DNA of 64,000 bases from Caenorhabditis elegans (lineage: Eukaryota; Nematoda; Chromadorea; Rhabditida; Rhabditidae). The notes under the pieces were generated by a model. It was not told the origin of the DNA. It was given only the letters and a program-made list of their open reading frames with translations, and ran no database searches. Shown here piece by piece: positions 47,914 to 59,228 of the stretch. The stretch lies in assembly GCF_000002985.6 (NCBI RefSeq), contig NC_003283.11, positions 13,516,001-13,580,000 of the forward strand, read 5' to 3'. The translations under genes and the position numbers were made by a program. Each line of letters begins with the position of its first letter. The stretch's first letter is position 1.

Positions 47914-49864
47914 CTTGATGAGGATGCCTTGTTGGTTACAAAATGGATAAATATCTCTCGCGCTACGCCTGCTTCTCGCATATTTATACAGGAGATCCCG
48001 AGAATGCCTCCTCAAGTGACCCAGATAGCGGTTCAGCCACTCGGATGTCTAGTTTCGATCAAACTGGTAATGTAATGGATGATGATGATCGCAACGGGAT
48101 CAGATCTCTCTTGTGATGGAAATGTTCTTTCCTTGATGCTGCTTCCTCATTATTTACTCGCTTATCACTTTCGCTGCTTTGCGAAACAGAAGCATGCAAG
48201 GGAACAGCCAAGTGATTTATGGGATTAGTTGGAACAAATGGACAGATACTTTCTGAAATACATTACCAGTTATTGTAGTTTTTTGTTGTTCGGGTAATAA
48301 ATGATGAGTTGATGAGAATAGCATCTGTCTAATATCTCTTTTGTTCAAAATACCGGGATTTAGTCTTTCTTTTTTCAGTTTTTTTTTCAGATTTCCGAAT
48401 CAATTGGTTCCTGTTGTCTGTCTGATTGGCGTCATTCAATTTGTTGGTGGAAGGAACGCGACTAGAGACTGAAAAACAATAACATGTGTCAGTTTGTACT
48501 ATGCTCGATTATTCGTTGTGTTCCACATTCTTCAGTCTCTAATTTTTTCAATTCTAGGGCAGTATAAATTTAAAGCAAAATATCTCATTTCTAGCCTGAT
48601 TTTCGAAAATAAAACGATTTCGAATTTGATTTATCACTGAGATTTTATCGTTATCATGGTATGTTTTATGGTAGATTATGGTAGGATTGCAGACAGATAT
48701 GAAGTACAAATATGGAAAGCGTTCTGTAAGTTTGTGAGTTATGGTGCATCGTGACCGTCAGCAAAATTGAATTTGAAATCTTTCATTCATTTACAACTAA
48801 ATATTGATTGTTTTAATTACTGTAATCCCGCTCTTTTCTGAAAATCATAATTTAAGGCATGATTTTCAGTGTATGTTTTAAGTGTTAAGTGTATGTTTTA
48901 AGTGTTATTTCTTAAGTATTAAATAGAAAAAACAAAAGAAAACTGCTAAATACCATAAACTTTCCTCTCGCTGCGAGATCTATTCCAGTACATTTGTGAG
49001 CCTTTAAGTTTTTGTAGTGACATATTTTTATTTTTCTCGAAATTGAAGCTTTAAGATGTTATTCCTGTTTTATTTAAAGTCATTCCAATCTTTCTGCTAA
49101 CTTTTTCGTGATTTAAGAAATGTTTTAACCGAGTATCATTTGACGTATTCATGCCTTTCTCTTACTCGCTGATTGTTTCAAGATGAAGCTTTTGCTCCTC
49201 GATCCCCCTTCATATTCACTTTTTTACAATGATCATTTCGACGTCACAAATCATGTGATTGAACCCTGTCTAGAGACAGAGAAAACTTTAAAAGATACAA
49301 TGTCTCTGACCACTTTTGATAAAACCTTATCGTTCACCTTGTGTTCAGCCACGGGAAAATCAATCGTTCTTTTCTCACTCAAGTACACCCACTCTGAAAC
49401 GAGAGAGACTGTGGGAAAGTGAGAAACGCAGAGAAAAAGAGTGATGCAACTGCGCTCCAAAGTACATTTCGTACTGCTGCCATTCATTGTTGGATTCGAG
49501 ACAAAATCATATGATCTCGTTGCGTTCTCACTCTTTTTCCCGTTTTTTGAGATTTTTAATGTTTAAAAACCTTTCCTCGCTAGAAATTAGATTTTTGTTT
49601 AAAATGTCTGAAAACTCGATAAACTTTCAAATAAAATTGGAAATTGGAAATCACGTGACGCAATAATTTTGGGAAAAAACTCAAATTCTTAAATTTATTT
49701 TTGCTTTCTATTTATATTTTGTGCAAGGAAATATTAATAGTAAATATTCAAATCTAATTTACATTTAATTCTTCTATATTTTCGCGAATTCAGGGAAACA
49801 CTTTTCCTTTTGATTAAATTTCTTCAAAAATTATACTTATCCACGTAAATGTATATTTTCAGAG
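47914..49864. promoter_or_regulatory. Divergent intergenic region (grl-17 / RRM gene)
   Basis: The grl-17 side (47950-48250) is GC-richer and includes GATGATGATGATCG and TTATCACTTTCG. The 79-codon frame at 49183-49422 has an ATG start and begins MKLLLLDPPSYS, but shows no splice context or family, so I do not call it. ACGTCAC and CATGTGATTG near 49239-49261 resemble bZIP and E-box half sites. A tandem AAGTGTATGTTTT unit repeats at 48870-48905. Confidence 0.4.
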
Positions 49865-50638
49865 ATGAGATCATTAGCTAGAGGAGTCACCACGAATATT
49901 AGCAAACTAATCGAAGCTAGACCGAAGAATACCGGTCAAACTGTCTACTTGACGCACGTCAAATGGGTTACTGGAAAATCTCAATTAGAACACTATTTCA
50001 AGCGATACGGGTCAATTCAAAGTGTTAACATGTTCTACGTGAGTTTTTTATTTACGCCGAGAAAAAATCGCAATTCTTAATTTTACAGGATCCCGATACG
50101 GGCCTTCATCGTGGATTTGCATCGATAACCTTCGATTCAAAAGATGGTGCGAATAAGGCGATTGAACAACGACCGCACGTTATCGATGGAGATCGGGTAT
50201 GGCTTCTAAACTTGCTATAACTTCAAATAAGCATCGAAAAAGTTGATTTTACTTTTTGTTAGTCGCTTTCTGTGTTTGCTAGCGGCAAGTGAAAGTAAAT
50301 TAGTGACTCCTATCAACCGGTTACTTTCGCCGTTTTTTGAAACGAAAAACACATAAACGGTTTATTATGTTTGAGTTCCCGCGCAAAATTATGATTAAAG
50401 TTAAATTATCGATTTTTTTTGTCAATTTTGAAATTTTAGCGAATTTTTATCGGGTTATCAATACGGAAAAATGTCTAAAAATTTAACAAAAAAAATAAAA
50501 AAAATATATTTTACGAGTGAAATAAAATATTAATTTTAAAATCTGATTCATTTAACAAATGTTTCAAATTTTCAGGTAGACGTCGAGCCCTATATCCCGC
50601 TCATTTCAAAAAACAAGAAGAAGGATTTGATGCTATAA
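49865..50638 (+). CDS. Small mitochondrial-type RRM protein (SLIRP-like)
   Basis: Exons 49865-50038, 50089-50196 and 50576-50638 join to 114 aa. Residues 1-20 (MRSLARGVTTNISKLIEARP) are basic and acid-poor, as in mitochondrial presequences. One RRM fills the rest: RNP2 VYLTHV, the helix SQLEHYFKRYG, RNP1 HRGFASITF, and a short basic tail KNKKKDLML. Length and layout match SLIRP, which stabilises mitochondrial mRNAs with LRPPRC (family knowledge; assignment inferred). TTTTCAG lies two bases before the ATG, fitting trans-splicing. The 379-nt last intron is AT-rich. Probably C50B8.1. Tail to tail with nuaf-1. Confidence 0.88.
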
Positions 50639-51007
50639 GCACCTAATCATCGTGATCTCTCCTCTACAGTCTCTCTCGAATTTAGTCAATTCATTTTGCA
50701 TACTCTTTTTATTGATTGATTTTCCTATTTGTCACCTCTAATATCTTATTTCATTCTCTGTTATAGGTTTTCTGTCCTTAGCGTCGAACGCCTTCGGATT
50801 GTTCGAACAAACCTACCGGTTCGTCATTTTCGTCTCCTGTCTCCCCCTCGGTCCAATTTTTCTTTAGTTTCATCAGTTCTTTGATGAATTGTAAATACTA
50901 GCCTGTTGTTTTTCAAACAAGAAGAACGTTATATATATTTTCTTATTTTGAACAAAGGTCTAATATCGAAAAAAGAACAATCTATCAACACTTTAAAGAA
51001 CGCAATA
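50639..51007. other. Convergent 3' region between RRM gene and nuaf-1
   Basis: Holds both 3' UTRs. No clean AATAAA stands close to either stop. A pyrimidine-rich block, GTCTCCTGTCTCCCCCTCGG, lies at 50833-50852. Nothing else is recognisable. Confidence 0.5.
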
Positions 51008-52627
51008 CTAAAAACCGTGTGTGTTGAAAACCGGCAGCGTGTAAGTTTCATAGGCGAAGTCCTCCACATGTGTAGTATCATTATAAACTCCAATATAATC
51101 AATCTCGAGTCGGAAATCACCATCTATACGATCCATGAGTACAATTCCGATGGAGCTTGTATCTTCTAGATTCACTCTGTACTGTCTGTCTTGAATTCTT
51201 CCAGCGACAGTATGGAAAAACTTGGAAAATGGAATCTTCTCATATTGCCAATAAGGACCGCCGTGAGTGTGAAGAGGATGAGAAAATGAGTCGCCCCACG
51301 TGAAATCCATTGAAAGTGGTGAATGAAGCATGATTTTGTAACTTCGACCGTCTCCTCGAACCTGAAACAAAAATTATTAGGGGGTTTACAATTATTAAAT
51401 TTTATTGACTCCAATCGATTTTTAATTTTTAGATTTTTAAAACTTTGCAAAAATTGAAGAAATAGGAAAAAAAATTGAATTTCAGCGCAAATAAATAATT
51501 TAGTTTCAACATTTTTGCATTTTCTGTCTATTTATATTAATTGTTTTCCGAATCATTTTCATAATTTTTTGCCGAAAAATGTCTGAAAAATTGAGACATT
51601 TTTCAAATGAAATATTGAAGAAAAAATTAAGAAAATCCAATTACTACAGCTAATATCAAACAAAACTAATAGGTTTTTCATTTGCGCGCGAATTAACAAA
51701 AATTGCCTTTTTTTTAAATTTTCATAAATCAGTTCGGAAGTTCAGCTTTAGCTTTTGAATAACAATTCTCTTAATTTTTGGGAAGTTCTCCTAAAATAAA
51801 TAGTTTTATTACCAACCTTCAACAATAAATGAGAGAAATTTCTCCACTTTGACAAAAACTTTTTCCGATTAAACGCCTTCCGATCTTCTAATTTCATTGA
51901 AGCCCATCCAGCTCGTTCAACTCTTCCATCTTTAAGAACTTTTGTTGAAATATTTCCGCTGAAAACTGCAGTTCCTCGATCCGAATTTACAAGAGAACAC
52001 GTCGAGAAGCCTTCTTTCCAATCACTATCGCAACCGATTTTCCAAAGATCTAATTTCTGAATTATTTTTAATTATTATTTTTCTTTGAATTGAAATCAAA
52101 CCTCTTGAGTATCAAAACGATAATCAACACGAGCCTCGTTATGTCTCACAAATCCTATATCTTCCAGGAGTTCCGTTTTTTCGATCGAAACGCTGTTGAA
52201 AGCATTTTTTATCTCTTCAGAGAGCTTTGCTCCTTGTGTTTTACGCGTATTCGGAAGTTCAGCTACCAACTCTTTGATGGAAAAATCCGGATCGTAATCA
52301 ACTACTCCCTGTGAAACAAAAAAATATTAAAACAAAAAATTAAAATTATTACCTTTGGATTTGGAAAGTTAGTATTGATCGGCACGGTACTTGTTCCAAA
52401 AATGCCGACTTTCTTCTTTTCCAGTAAATTTGATTTTCCAGCAAACTTCTGAACACAAATAGTTATTAAATAAGAAAAAAAAATGAAAGAAATGTAAAAA
52501 CCTGAAGTTCTGATTCTTTCTTTTCTGCCACTGTCCCAGCTGCCGATGTTGATTCCTTTGAGAAAAATGCGCAAGATGTAATTGTTACCCGTGGTAAGAA
52601 ATTTCTCACTGGAAAACTAGTGATCAT
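51008..52627 (-). CDS. nuaf-1: NDUFAF1/CIA30 complex I assembly factor
   Basis: Exons 52627-52502, 52448-52353, 52308-52102, 52056-51817 and 51361-51008 join to 340 aa. The N-terminus MITSFPVRNFLPRVTITSCA is a mitochondrial presequence. The C-terminal two thirds form a CIA30 domain: DLWKIGCDSDWKEGFSTCSL, GTAVFSGNIST, RAGWASMKLED, VRGDGRSYKIML, FTWGDSF, WQYEKIPFSKFFHTVAGRIQ and SSIGIVLMDRIDGDFRLEIDYIG. Known role: chaperone in assembly of the membrane arm of respiratory complex I. TTTCAG precedes AATG directly (trans-splice-like). It shares a short divergent promoter with bir-2. C. elegans C50B8.3 by memory. Confidence 0.93.
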
Positions 52628-52852
52628 TCTGAAAATGTGTCAATTTAAGTTCAAAATGAAGAGAAAAAATGAAAAAATGCATTGCGGAATTTTTGTTCGA
52701 GAGGACTTCACGAAGTGCAATGGAGCGCGATTGCTCAAACTTTTTTGCGGGACTTTTCAGTTTTCGAATGCGTTTGTTTACTGCAAATTAATTTGCGAAA
52801 CTGATTTTTTTTAAATTTCTGCCATCAAAGTTTAAAATAATTATCTTTCAGA
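52628..52852. promoter_or_regulatory. Shared divergent promoter nuaf-1 / bir-2
   Basis: 225 bp separate two start codons that point away from each other, and both have TTTCAG immediately upstream, so the true promoter is shorter still. A central GAGCGCGATTGC (52723-52734) is the only GC-rich part. Co-regulation of the two genes is likely from geometry; the factor is unknown. Confidence 0.5.
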
Positions 52853-53916
52853 ATGCCATATACATTCGAGAACTCAGAAGCTCTGCTCAAAAACTTGAAA
52901 GACGCGGCTCCGTACATATCAGCTGCCGAACGCTTTGCATCTTTCAAAGGATTCGTTTATGATAAGAGAATTAACATCGCCTGTACTTCCGAAAAGGTAA
53001 CCGTATTGCGATTTCACGAATATAATTTGTTCTTGAGCTTGCACGTGCAGGATTCTATTCGACAGCCTCACCAGAATTCCCCGCTTCAGCCAAATGCCCG
53101 TTTTGTATGCTGGAAATCAATTTCGAACAGTGCGACGATCCATGGGAGAAACACAAATCAGGAAGCCCACACTGTGAATTTGTCATGATTGGAGAAATCG
53201 AAGAAAGTGAACTTTCTTTCCGAATCATATCCAATCTTGCGATACGACACGCAACAGTGAGACTTTACGAAGAGCTACTTGGAATCGTAGCGACATTGGA
53301 AAATGGAGACATTGCTAATGGTAAGTAGCATACATTTTTATATATTTTACTCTTAAAGAAAACTTTTCAGAAAACCCGATTACCCGCGCTGACGCCACCA
53401 GGAAATTGATTTCATTCCGATCTTCTAGCAAGCTTCTCACTTTTGATCATCGACTTGCCACATTCCAAAATTTCATTTTCGACAAAAAAAGGAATGTAAA
53501 ATGCACTTCAAAGAAGGTGAAGATAATGGAAGATTCAATTTTTGTAACGATCAAATTTTCAGCTCGCCAAAGCTGGATGGTTTTCTATTGCCAACAAAAA
53601 AGATAAAACTTCTGCAAAATGTCCATTCTGCCTTGTTGAGCTGGACTTTGACGAATCAGATGATCCGTGGGAAGAGCATCAGAAGTTCAGTGCATCCTGC
53701 GATTTTATCAAACTAGGCAAGCTTGATGAGAAAAAATGGACTGAAAATGAAGCATTAATGCTGGGAGCAAGAATCACGATTATGCAAAAATACGAAAAAG
53801 GAAGTTGGTTGATTGACGAACTCGAGAAAGAAAATAGAATTGATGAAATAATCAAGATTCGAAAAATTATGATCAAACCAAATCATGTTCTCAAACGACG
53901 TCGATGCAGTATTTAA
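52853..53916 (+). CDS. bir-2: Double BIR-domain protein
   Basis: Exons 52853-52996, 53038-53320, 53371-53516 and 53563-53916 join to 308 aa. Two BIR repeats lie at about residues 20-95 and 150-225. Each has RFASF-/RLATFQNF-type entry, LA(R/K)AGF/W, then zinc ligands C-P-F-C … H … C: AKCPFCMLEINFEQCDDPWE with H and C, and AKCPFCLVELDFDESDDPWE with H and C. The second exon starts at CTTGCACGTGCAGG, so the tempting later AG inside GTGCAG is not the acceptor. No RING or CARD is present; the tail is Lys-rich. Worm BIR proteins act in cell division rather than caspase block (established for BIR-1); the role of bir-2 is less clear. It has no good AATAAA. Confidence 0.95.
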
Positions 53917-56135
53917 TTTATATTTCGACTTTTTATCTGTAAACTTTTGCCTCCCTCCCCGACCTGTTTAACATCCGTAATTCATTCCAAAAATGTTCTA
54001 ATTCGAATGAATATGTTTTCCTAAACATTGAAATCTGTGTTTTCTTCAAATTTTACAGGTTACCATTTGAGACAGAATTTTGGATGCCGAGCTGGTTCGA
54101 ATCCTAGTCTATTAATTTGTTTTGAACTTATGATATTAGTTTAAATGTGAATGTGTTACTTTCCTTCTCGAAAAACGAAAAATAATAATAACAATCAAAT
54201 TTTTCTTTGTTTTGGCATATATAAAAATGACATGAACCGCCCATTTTTAAGGGAATTTTATTGTTTCCATTAGGGAACAAGATAAATTCCTGAAAGAATG
54301 TGGTGGCAGTGAATTGTTGCGGACACTCTTAGTCGTGATTCTGTAAATGCTATAAAACATTAAAACTTTCTTTCCATAAAAACGTTCAAAAAGATAACAA
54401 TCACAAGAATATTCCTGAAAACTACAAATTTTGTTACCTCATTTGTTGCACTCTCGACATTAGCCCGACAGCCTCGAAATACAAGTCCTCTCAAACTAGA
54501 AGTATAAGTGTCTAGAAAACTTGTAAAAATGAATACGACTTTTCGATAAAATCAGACTTTTCTTTTTGAAACTTACATAGTGTACGACTAACATTCGAGG
54601 CGTTCCAATTTTGAGAAAATATTTTACTTCCAATTAAAAAAAAAATTTAAAAACAACATCATTTGAAAATAGCTATTGTAAAATACGTATCTTATAGTTA
54701 AACCCTATAAATAAAAAAAAAATCTGTGAAAATTAGTAAATGTGATTTCGAAATAAATGAACTATTTCTAGTAAATGACTGGAAGTAAAAAAGTAAATAC
54801 GATCTTGAACTGAGTGAATCATTTTTAGTAACCAAAAAAATCAATATAAGTAGTAAATTAGACGTCGAAGTACATGAAACATCCACTATAAATGAGTTAT
54901 TTGGTAAATTAGACTATTGATGAATGAATTTTGTCAAATTTTAAATGTGTGTTTTTCTCAAATTTTACAGGCCAATTGTTTCATTCGACATTTTTTTGTG
55001 AGACATACGTACGTATCTTACAATTGGAAGCAAGTAAATTTCAAAGCAACAAAGGTTGGATTTCAGCAAGTCTCGCCGCGATCTTACTGTAGACTACCAG
55101 GATGTTTGAGACAGTTTGCCGAAATCAGCTTTTCCAGAAACAAATCTACGGAAAACAGGGTGGATTAAAATTTTTAATCACTTGCCACTGAAAGTTACTA
55201 CAAATTTTAATTTCAAAAACTGTCTAATTCGAAATTCTTTCATTAATGATTTTCCCAAAAATGTTAAAGTTTGTCATTTTAGACAGCATTTAATTTTTAA
55301 AGTATAAAACTCAAGGTTTTAGATTTAAGATTTAGAGATACGCGGACATTTAGAAAATATTATGGAAATATCAATCAAGAACCTGATATCTCGCCACGAT
55401 CCTACTGTAGGTTACAGTACCTCCAAGACAGATCTACTCTTGAACTCCACGAGGAGTAACTTGAACTTATATTTTTTAAAGATCTTACAATTTGTATTTA
55501 GCATTCAAAGTGGACAATCCATATTTAATTTGCAGTTTGTTATCTACATGAAACACTTTAAATAAAATGTGGATTGACCATTCTAAATATTGACTACAAA
55601 AATTCAAAAACTAACAGCAACTGTAAAAGCTCACCACTTCTTCTCGAGCTTGAGGAAAGAGCTCAGCATTATTAATCGCGCGACACCTTTTTTTTAAAAA
55701 ATATATTGTAAATACGAAAATCGAGAAATTATTATGTAGTTTCGTTCTTTAAAGTTTGGTTTTAGTGTGTTAATCCATTTTCAACGCAATACTTGATGAC
55801 TGTTTTTTGAAGCTAAACTAATCTGAAACCTTTTTTAAAATGTTGAGACAACAATAATCGTATGATCTCATTCTCAAACAACAAAAATCCCCGAACACTG
55901 ACTAATCTGACCAATGCCATCTCAACCTTTTTACCCTTTTTCCTCAACCACACCTCATGAAAACATGCGTCATGCGCGGAGGCAGAAGAGAGCAAACAAT
56001 GCGTCATGCAGCGGACTCCCTAGCGCCCGGTTATCGATTCTCGTAAGCAGTTTGTGTCTGTTTCCATCTCACCTTCCTCCATTTCACTATCAATTGCAAT
56101 AGTTGATAGTACGAAGCTTTTTTCCATCTATTGTC
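53917..56135. other. Intergenic region with TCTCGCCACGATC repeats and paired TGCGTCATGC sites
   Basis: AT-rich. Two related fragments, TCTCGCCGCGATCTTACTGT (near 55070) and TCTCGCCACGATCCTACTGT (near 55389), mark copies of a dispersed repeat. Near-repeats of AGTAAAT(T/G) are spread over 54730-54910. Just before the next gene, TGCGTCATGC occurs twice (55966-55975 and 56000-56009). No exon chain was found. Confidence 0.5.
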
Positions 56136-57329
56136 ATGTGGCAGAATCAACCACAACAATTCAATCAGTATGGTAATAATAACAACAATTACTATAATAT
56201 AATCGCTGAAACAACTACATTCAATCCAAATCCAAACGCTTCAATTGATTTTGTCGTGACTCAAGTGGATCGATTGTCCAATCAGATTAACAGTTTAGTT
56301 GCTGATGTGAGTTTATTTTTTACGATTTTGACAATTTTATCTAAACAATTTTTTTGCATATATTAATTCAGATTTTTGTAACCAATACCATAGTTTCAAT
56401 ATTTTTATATATGTTAAAAATCTAAAGATCTGACTCATTTCATAAACTAACAAAAACAACTCGCGTGACTATGTTGTGAAAAGGTCATTACAGAAATTAT
56501 AATCTGAAATAGAAAAAGTTGGGTTTCCCAATTGAACTTATTGCCTCATCAATTGTAAGCTTGCTTTTGTCCCTACAAGGTAGGCGTTACTTGCCTGCAA
56601 CGAGACTTGGTTCGACTCTTAACGGATGCGACATTACTCTTAACGGATGCGTAGGTGTAGGTCGTCTCAGCTTTCGAGGCGAGAAGGCACGTCAGGCAAT
56701 TTATTTGCCTGCATAAAAAACTTCTCGTAGTTAGTTGCGAGACATATCAGTTAAAAATTCATGTTTATTCAACAATTCGATTGTTGTTTTTATGAGTTTT
56801 GGCAAATCGATGATAATTTTGATAAATCTTATTAGATTTTTGAAATTAAAAAAAAAAGACTATAGATTTTTTTCGACCAAGTTAAACAACTTATATTATA
56901 ATCAATCTCTGTCTTCCTGTCTTGATTCTAATTCCAAATATTTCAGGGAGAAACAGCAGGTCTACAAATTGCTGATCGTGGGGTCGAAACTTTTAATCGA
57001 ATGTCAAATGCTTTCAATAATGGAACAATACAAAATATCAATCGAATCGGGGTACGTAGAAATATTTTAAAGATTCCTTTACTTAAATTACCAATTTTGC
57101 AGGACATTGCAAGTGAAAAGTTTCACAACTGGCCAGTAACAGAACTCATTATTATGGTAACTATTGGTGCAGTTTTGGTTGTGATAACTGTAAGTTTTAA
57201 TATTCTAAAATTGATTGAAACCTCAGAATTTTCTAGTTAATATTCCTCTTTGTCTTATGTGGAGAACGCGTCACTTTGTATCGGAATCGAAAGAAGTTGA
57301 CAACTGAAATGGATATTGAGACTATCTGA
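56136..57329 (+). CDS. Small single-pass membrane protein, Asn-rich N-terminus
   Basis: Exons 56136-56306, 56947-57051, 57103-57189 and 57237-57329 join to 151 aa. The N-terminus is Gln/Asn-rich (MWQNQPQQFNQYGNNNNNYY), followed by an amphipathic helical part (FVVTQVDRLSNQINSLVADG…) and one membrane segment at about residues 106-130 (ELIIMVTIGAVLVVITLIFLFVLC), then a short basic tail RVTLYRNRKKL. No signal peptide. I do not recognise the family. It resembles in layout the protein at 62973-63792. Its first intron carries a dispersed repeat. AATAAA at 57402. Confidence 0.85.
56577..56716. repeat. TAGGCA-type dispersed repeat with tandem ACTCTTAACGGATGCG
   Basis: Lies in the first intron of the small membrane protein gene. 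It starts AGGTAGGCGTTACTTGCCTGC and ends GGCACGTCAGGCAATTTATT followed by TGCCTGC, an inverted layout. Between them ACTCTTAACGGATGCG occurs twice in tandem (21-bp period), and GGTTCGACTCTT has tRNA B-box character. Confidence 0.6.
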
Positions 57330-57627
57330 AGACTTCATTCAATTTCCATATTATTATTGCTCGATCTCATTTTCATTTGTGTACTAAAAACTCCATGATT
57401 GAATAAAATAAAAGAAAAAGTGTATTTTGATTTGCATAATTCATAATTTCGTATAGGTATGTCCACTTGAAAAGGTGGCGTCGGGTTACCACACACACTT
57501 TCGTAACGGTCAAAAATATATTGTAACTACCAACTTTCTTCTTCCATGACTTCATTGCTACTACCACTTATTACAAGCAGGTTGGTCTAATTTTTCTGAT
57601 GTTTTGACTAGATTTCGAATTATCTAA

Positions 57628-58104
57628 CTAGGGAATGGTCAGCTTAGGGGTGAGGTACCTAGAGACGCCACATATGCCAAACGGAAGCTGAGATCATTGG
57701 CTACAAGAATATGCTTTCAAATTCTGCAACGGACCTCTGGGAGTCTGAAAATTCTTGTCTGAAATTATGCTTTTGAATGCTCGAAAGTGGTAAGAATTTA
57801 GAATTTATTACAGAAAAACGTGAAGTTGAATACCTTGAAAAGATGAAAATGTGTTTTGATACAGTGCATACAGTACTTATTTCAAGTATAAAACTAATTT
57901 TATTAATTAAACGTTTTTCTGTAATAAATTCTAAATTCTTACCACTTTCGAGCATTCAAAAGCATAATTTCAGACAAAAATTTCCAGACTCCCAGAGGTC
58001 CGTTGCAGAATTTGAAAGCATATTCTTGTAGCCAATGATCTCAGCTTCCGTTTGGCATATGTGGCGTCTCTAGGTACCTCACCCCTAAGCTGACCATTCC
58101 CTAG
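57628..58104. mobile_element. 477-bp foldback MITE, TAA target duplication
   Basis: Left arm 57628-57821 and right arm 57911-58104 are 194-bp inverse copies with very few differences, joined by an 89-bp loop. Outer ends are CTAGGGAATGGTCAGCTTAG and its inverse. TAA directly flanks both ends (57625-57627 and 58105-58107), typical of PIF/Harbinger-type insertion (inference). Twin open frames starting MLESGKNLEFITEK on both strands are by-products of the palindrome. Confidence 0.92.
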
Positions 58105-58549
58105 TAAATAACCTTAACCTGTTAACTAAGTTTTTATCGAATCATGTCATCTTCTTGAGGTTGGAATGTATTGTTATATAAATCTATGCGTGAAGGTGTG
58201 AGAAGAGCGTCTATCGGTTACATTGATGACTCAAACGTTGTATTAAAATGTTTGCTCCTTTTGATAATGGTCTACAATATGGATGTTTATTGGTTCAAGC
58301 TTGGTACATTTATAGGTGATATTCACTATTTTTTATGTACTTTTAATTTCAATTTCCCTAACTTTTTTACCAAAGTTCAAAACAAATTCGTTATACACTT
58401 TCCGGTCATGTTTTACCGAATTTATCTTATTTCCTTTGAAAATCTAAATATCCAAATTTTGACCATCAGACTTTTCTGTTAGACTGGCACGTTTCCAGGC
58501 CTACGTGCCTGCTTTATGCACGTATACCACTATCTCGAAATTTTTGATT

Positions 58550-58836
58550 GACCCCTAGTGGTGCAAGACTGTTAGAGGCTGCAATACTAATTTTCGAAGG
58601 TCCAAAAGCTTTGTAAAATTTACCATTTCTCGTCAAAGACTTGATTTGAAACAGTCTAAATCATACAAAATACATACGTTCCCTTAAAAAAAAGTTTTTG
58701 AAGTTTCCACAAAATATTGCTGGTCTGTCAGAAAGAGGGGTGCAAGAATATTAGAGACTGCAATACTAATAGAGGCTGCAAGACTAATTTTCAATTAGTC
58801 CGTAGAGGTGCAAGACTAATAGAGGAAATACGGTAT
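58550..58836. mobile_element. Truncated relative of the 5282-5663 MITE
   Basis: Motifs GGTGCAAGACTAATAGAGG, GAGGCTGCAAGACTAAT and ATACGGTATAT match the inverse of the internal and terminal parts of the element at 5282-5663. The right end (AATACGGTA) is present; I do not find the matching left TACCGTAT end, so this copy is truncated or decayed. Confidence 0.65.
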
Positions 58837-59206
58837 ATTTCTGAAAATGAAGAGATATCTAAACTGATTTTTCAAAACGAAAATATTTCATTGAAAAAGT
58901 CCCAAATCAACGTGGGCTCTTCCGCGGGATTTGAAAAAAGCAATTCCAATTTCAAAACTAAACAAGTGTGTTTTTTTTTTCGAAAATCTCAACATGCTCA
59001 GCTTCTTCTACCAAAACTCAATGCTCCTCATGTCTAAGATCAATTGCCTCCTATTGTGCTTCTTGTTTCTTCACCTATTTTCTCTTATTCTCGTGCTCCC
59101 GCGCAGCTCCCGCTCCTTCGTCTCACCGCTCGGCAAATAGGAGAGCTCAAATCGCAGCTCCTCTCTCTCATGGTATTCTCTTTTTGTCCGCATCTCTCAT
59201 TGATTG

Positions 59207-59228
59207 GTGTGTGTGTGTGTGTGTGTGT
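59207..59228. repeat. TG microsatellite
   Basis: Eleven GT units in a row within the promoter-like region upstream of the last gene. Confidence 0.9.

Noticed and set aside
49183-49422. 79-codon frame MKLLLLDPPSYS… as a small gene
   Set aside because: Has an ATG and a hydrophobic start, but no cleavage-site pattern, splice context or family, and the opposite strand is equally open.
53041-53051. GTGCAG at 53046-53051 as the acceptor of bir-2 exon 2
   Set aside because: It would put the BIR domain out of frame. Using the AG at 53036-53037 restores LARAGF and matches the second BIR repeat (LAKAGW).
54088-54106. tRNA B box CTGGTTCGAATCCTAG
   Set aside because: No A box or cloverleaf partner lies upstream within 90 bases; likely chance or a worn fragment.
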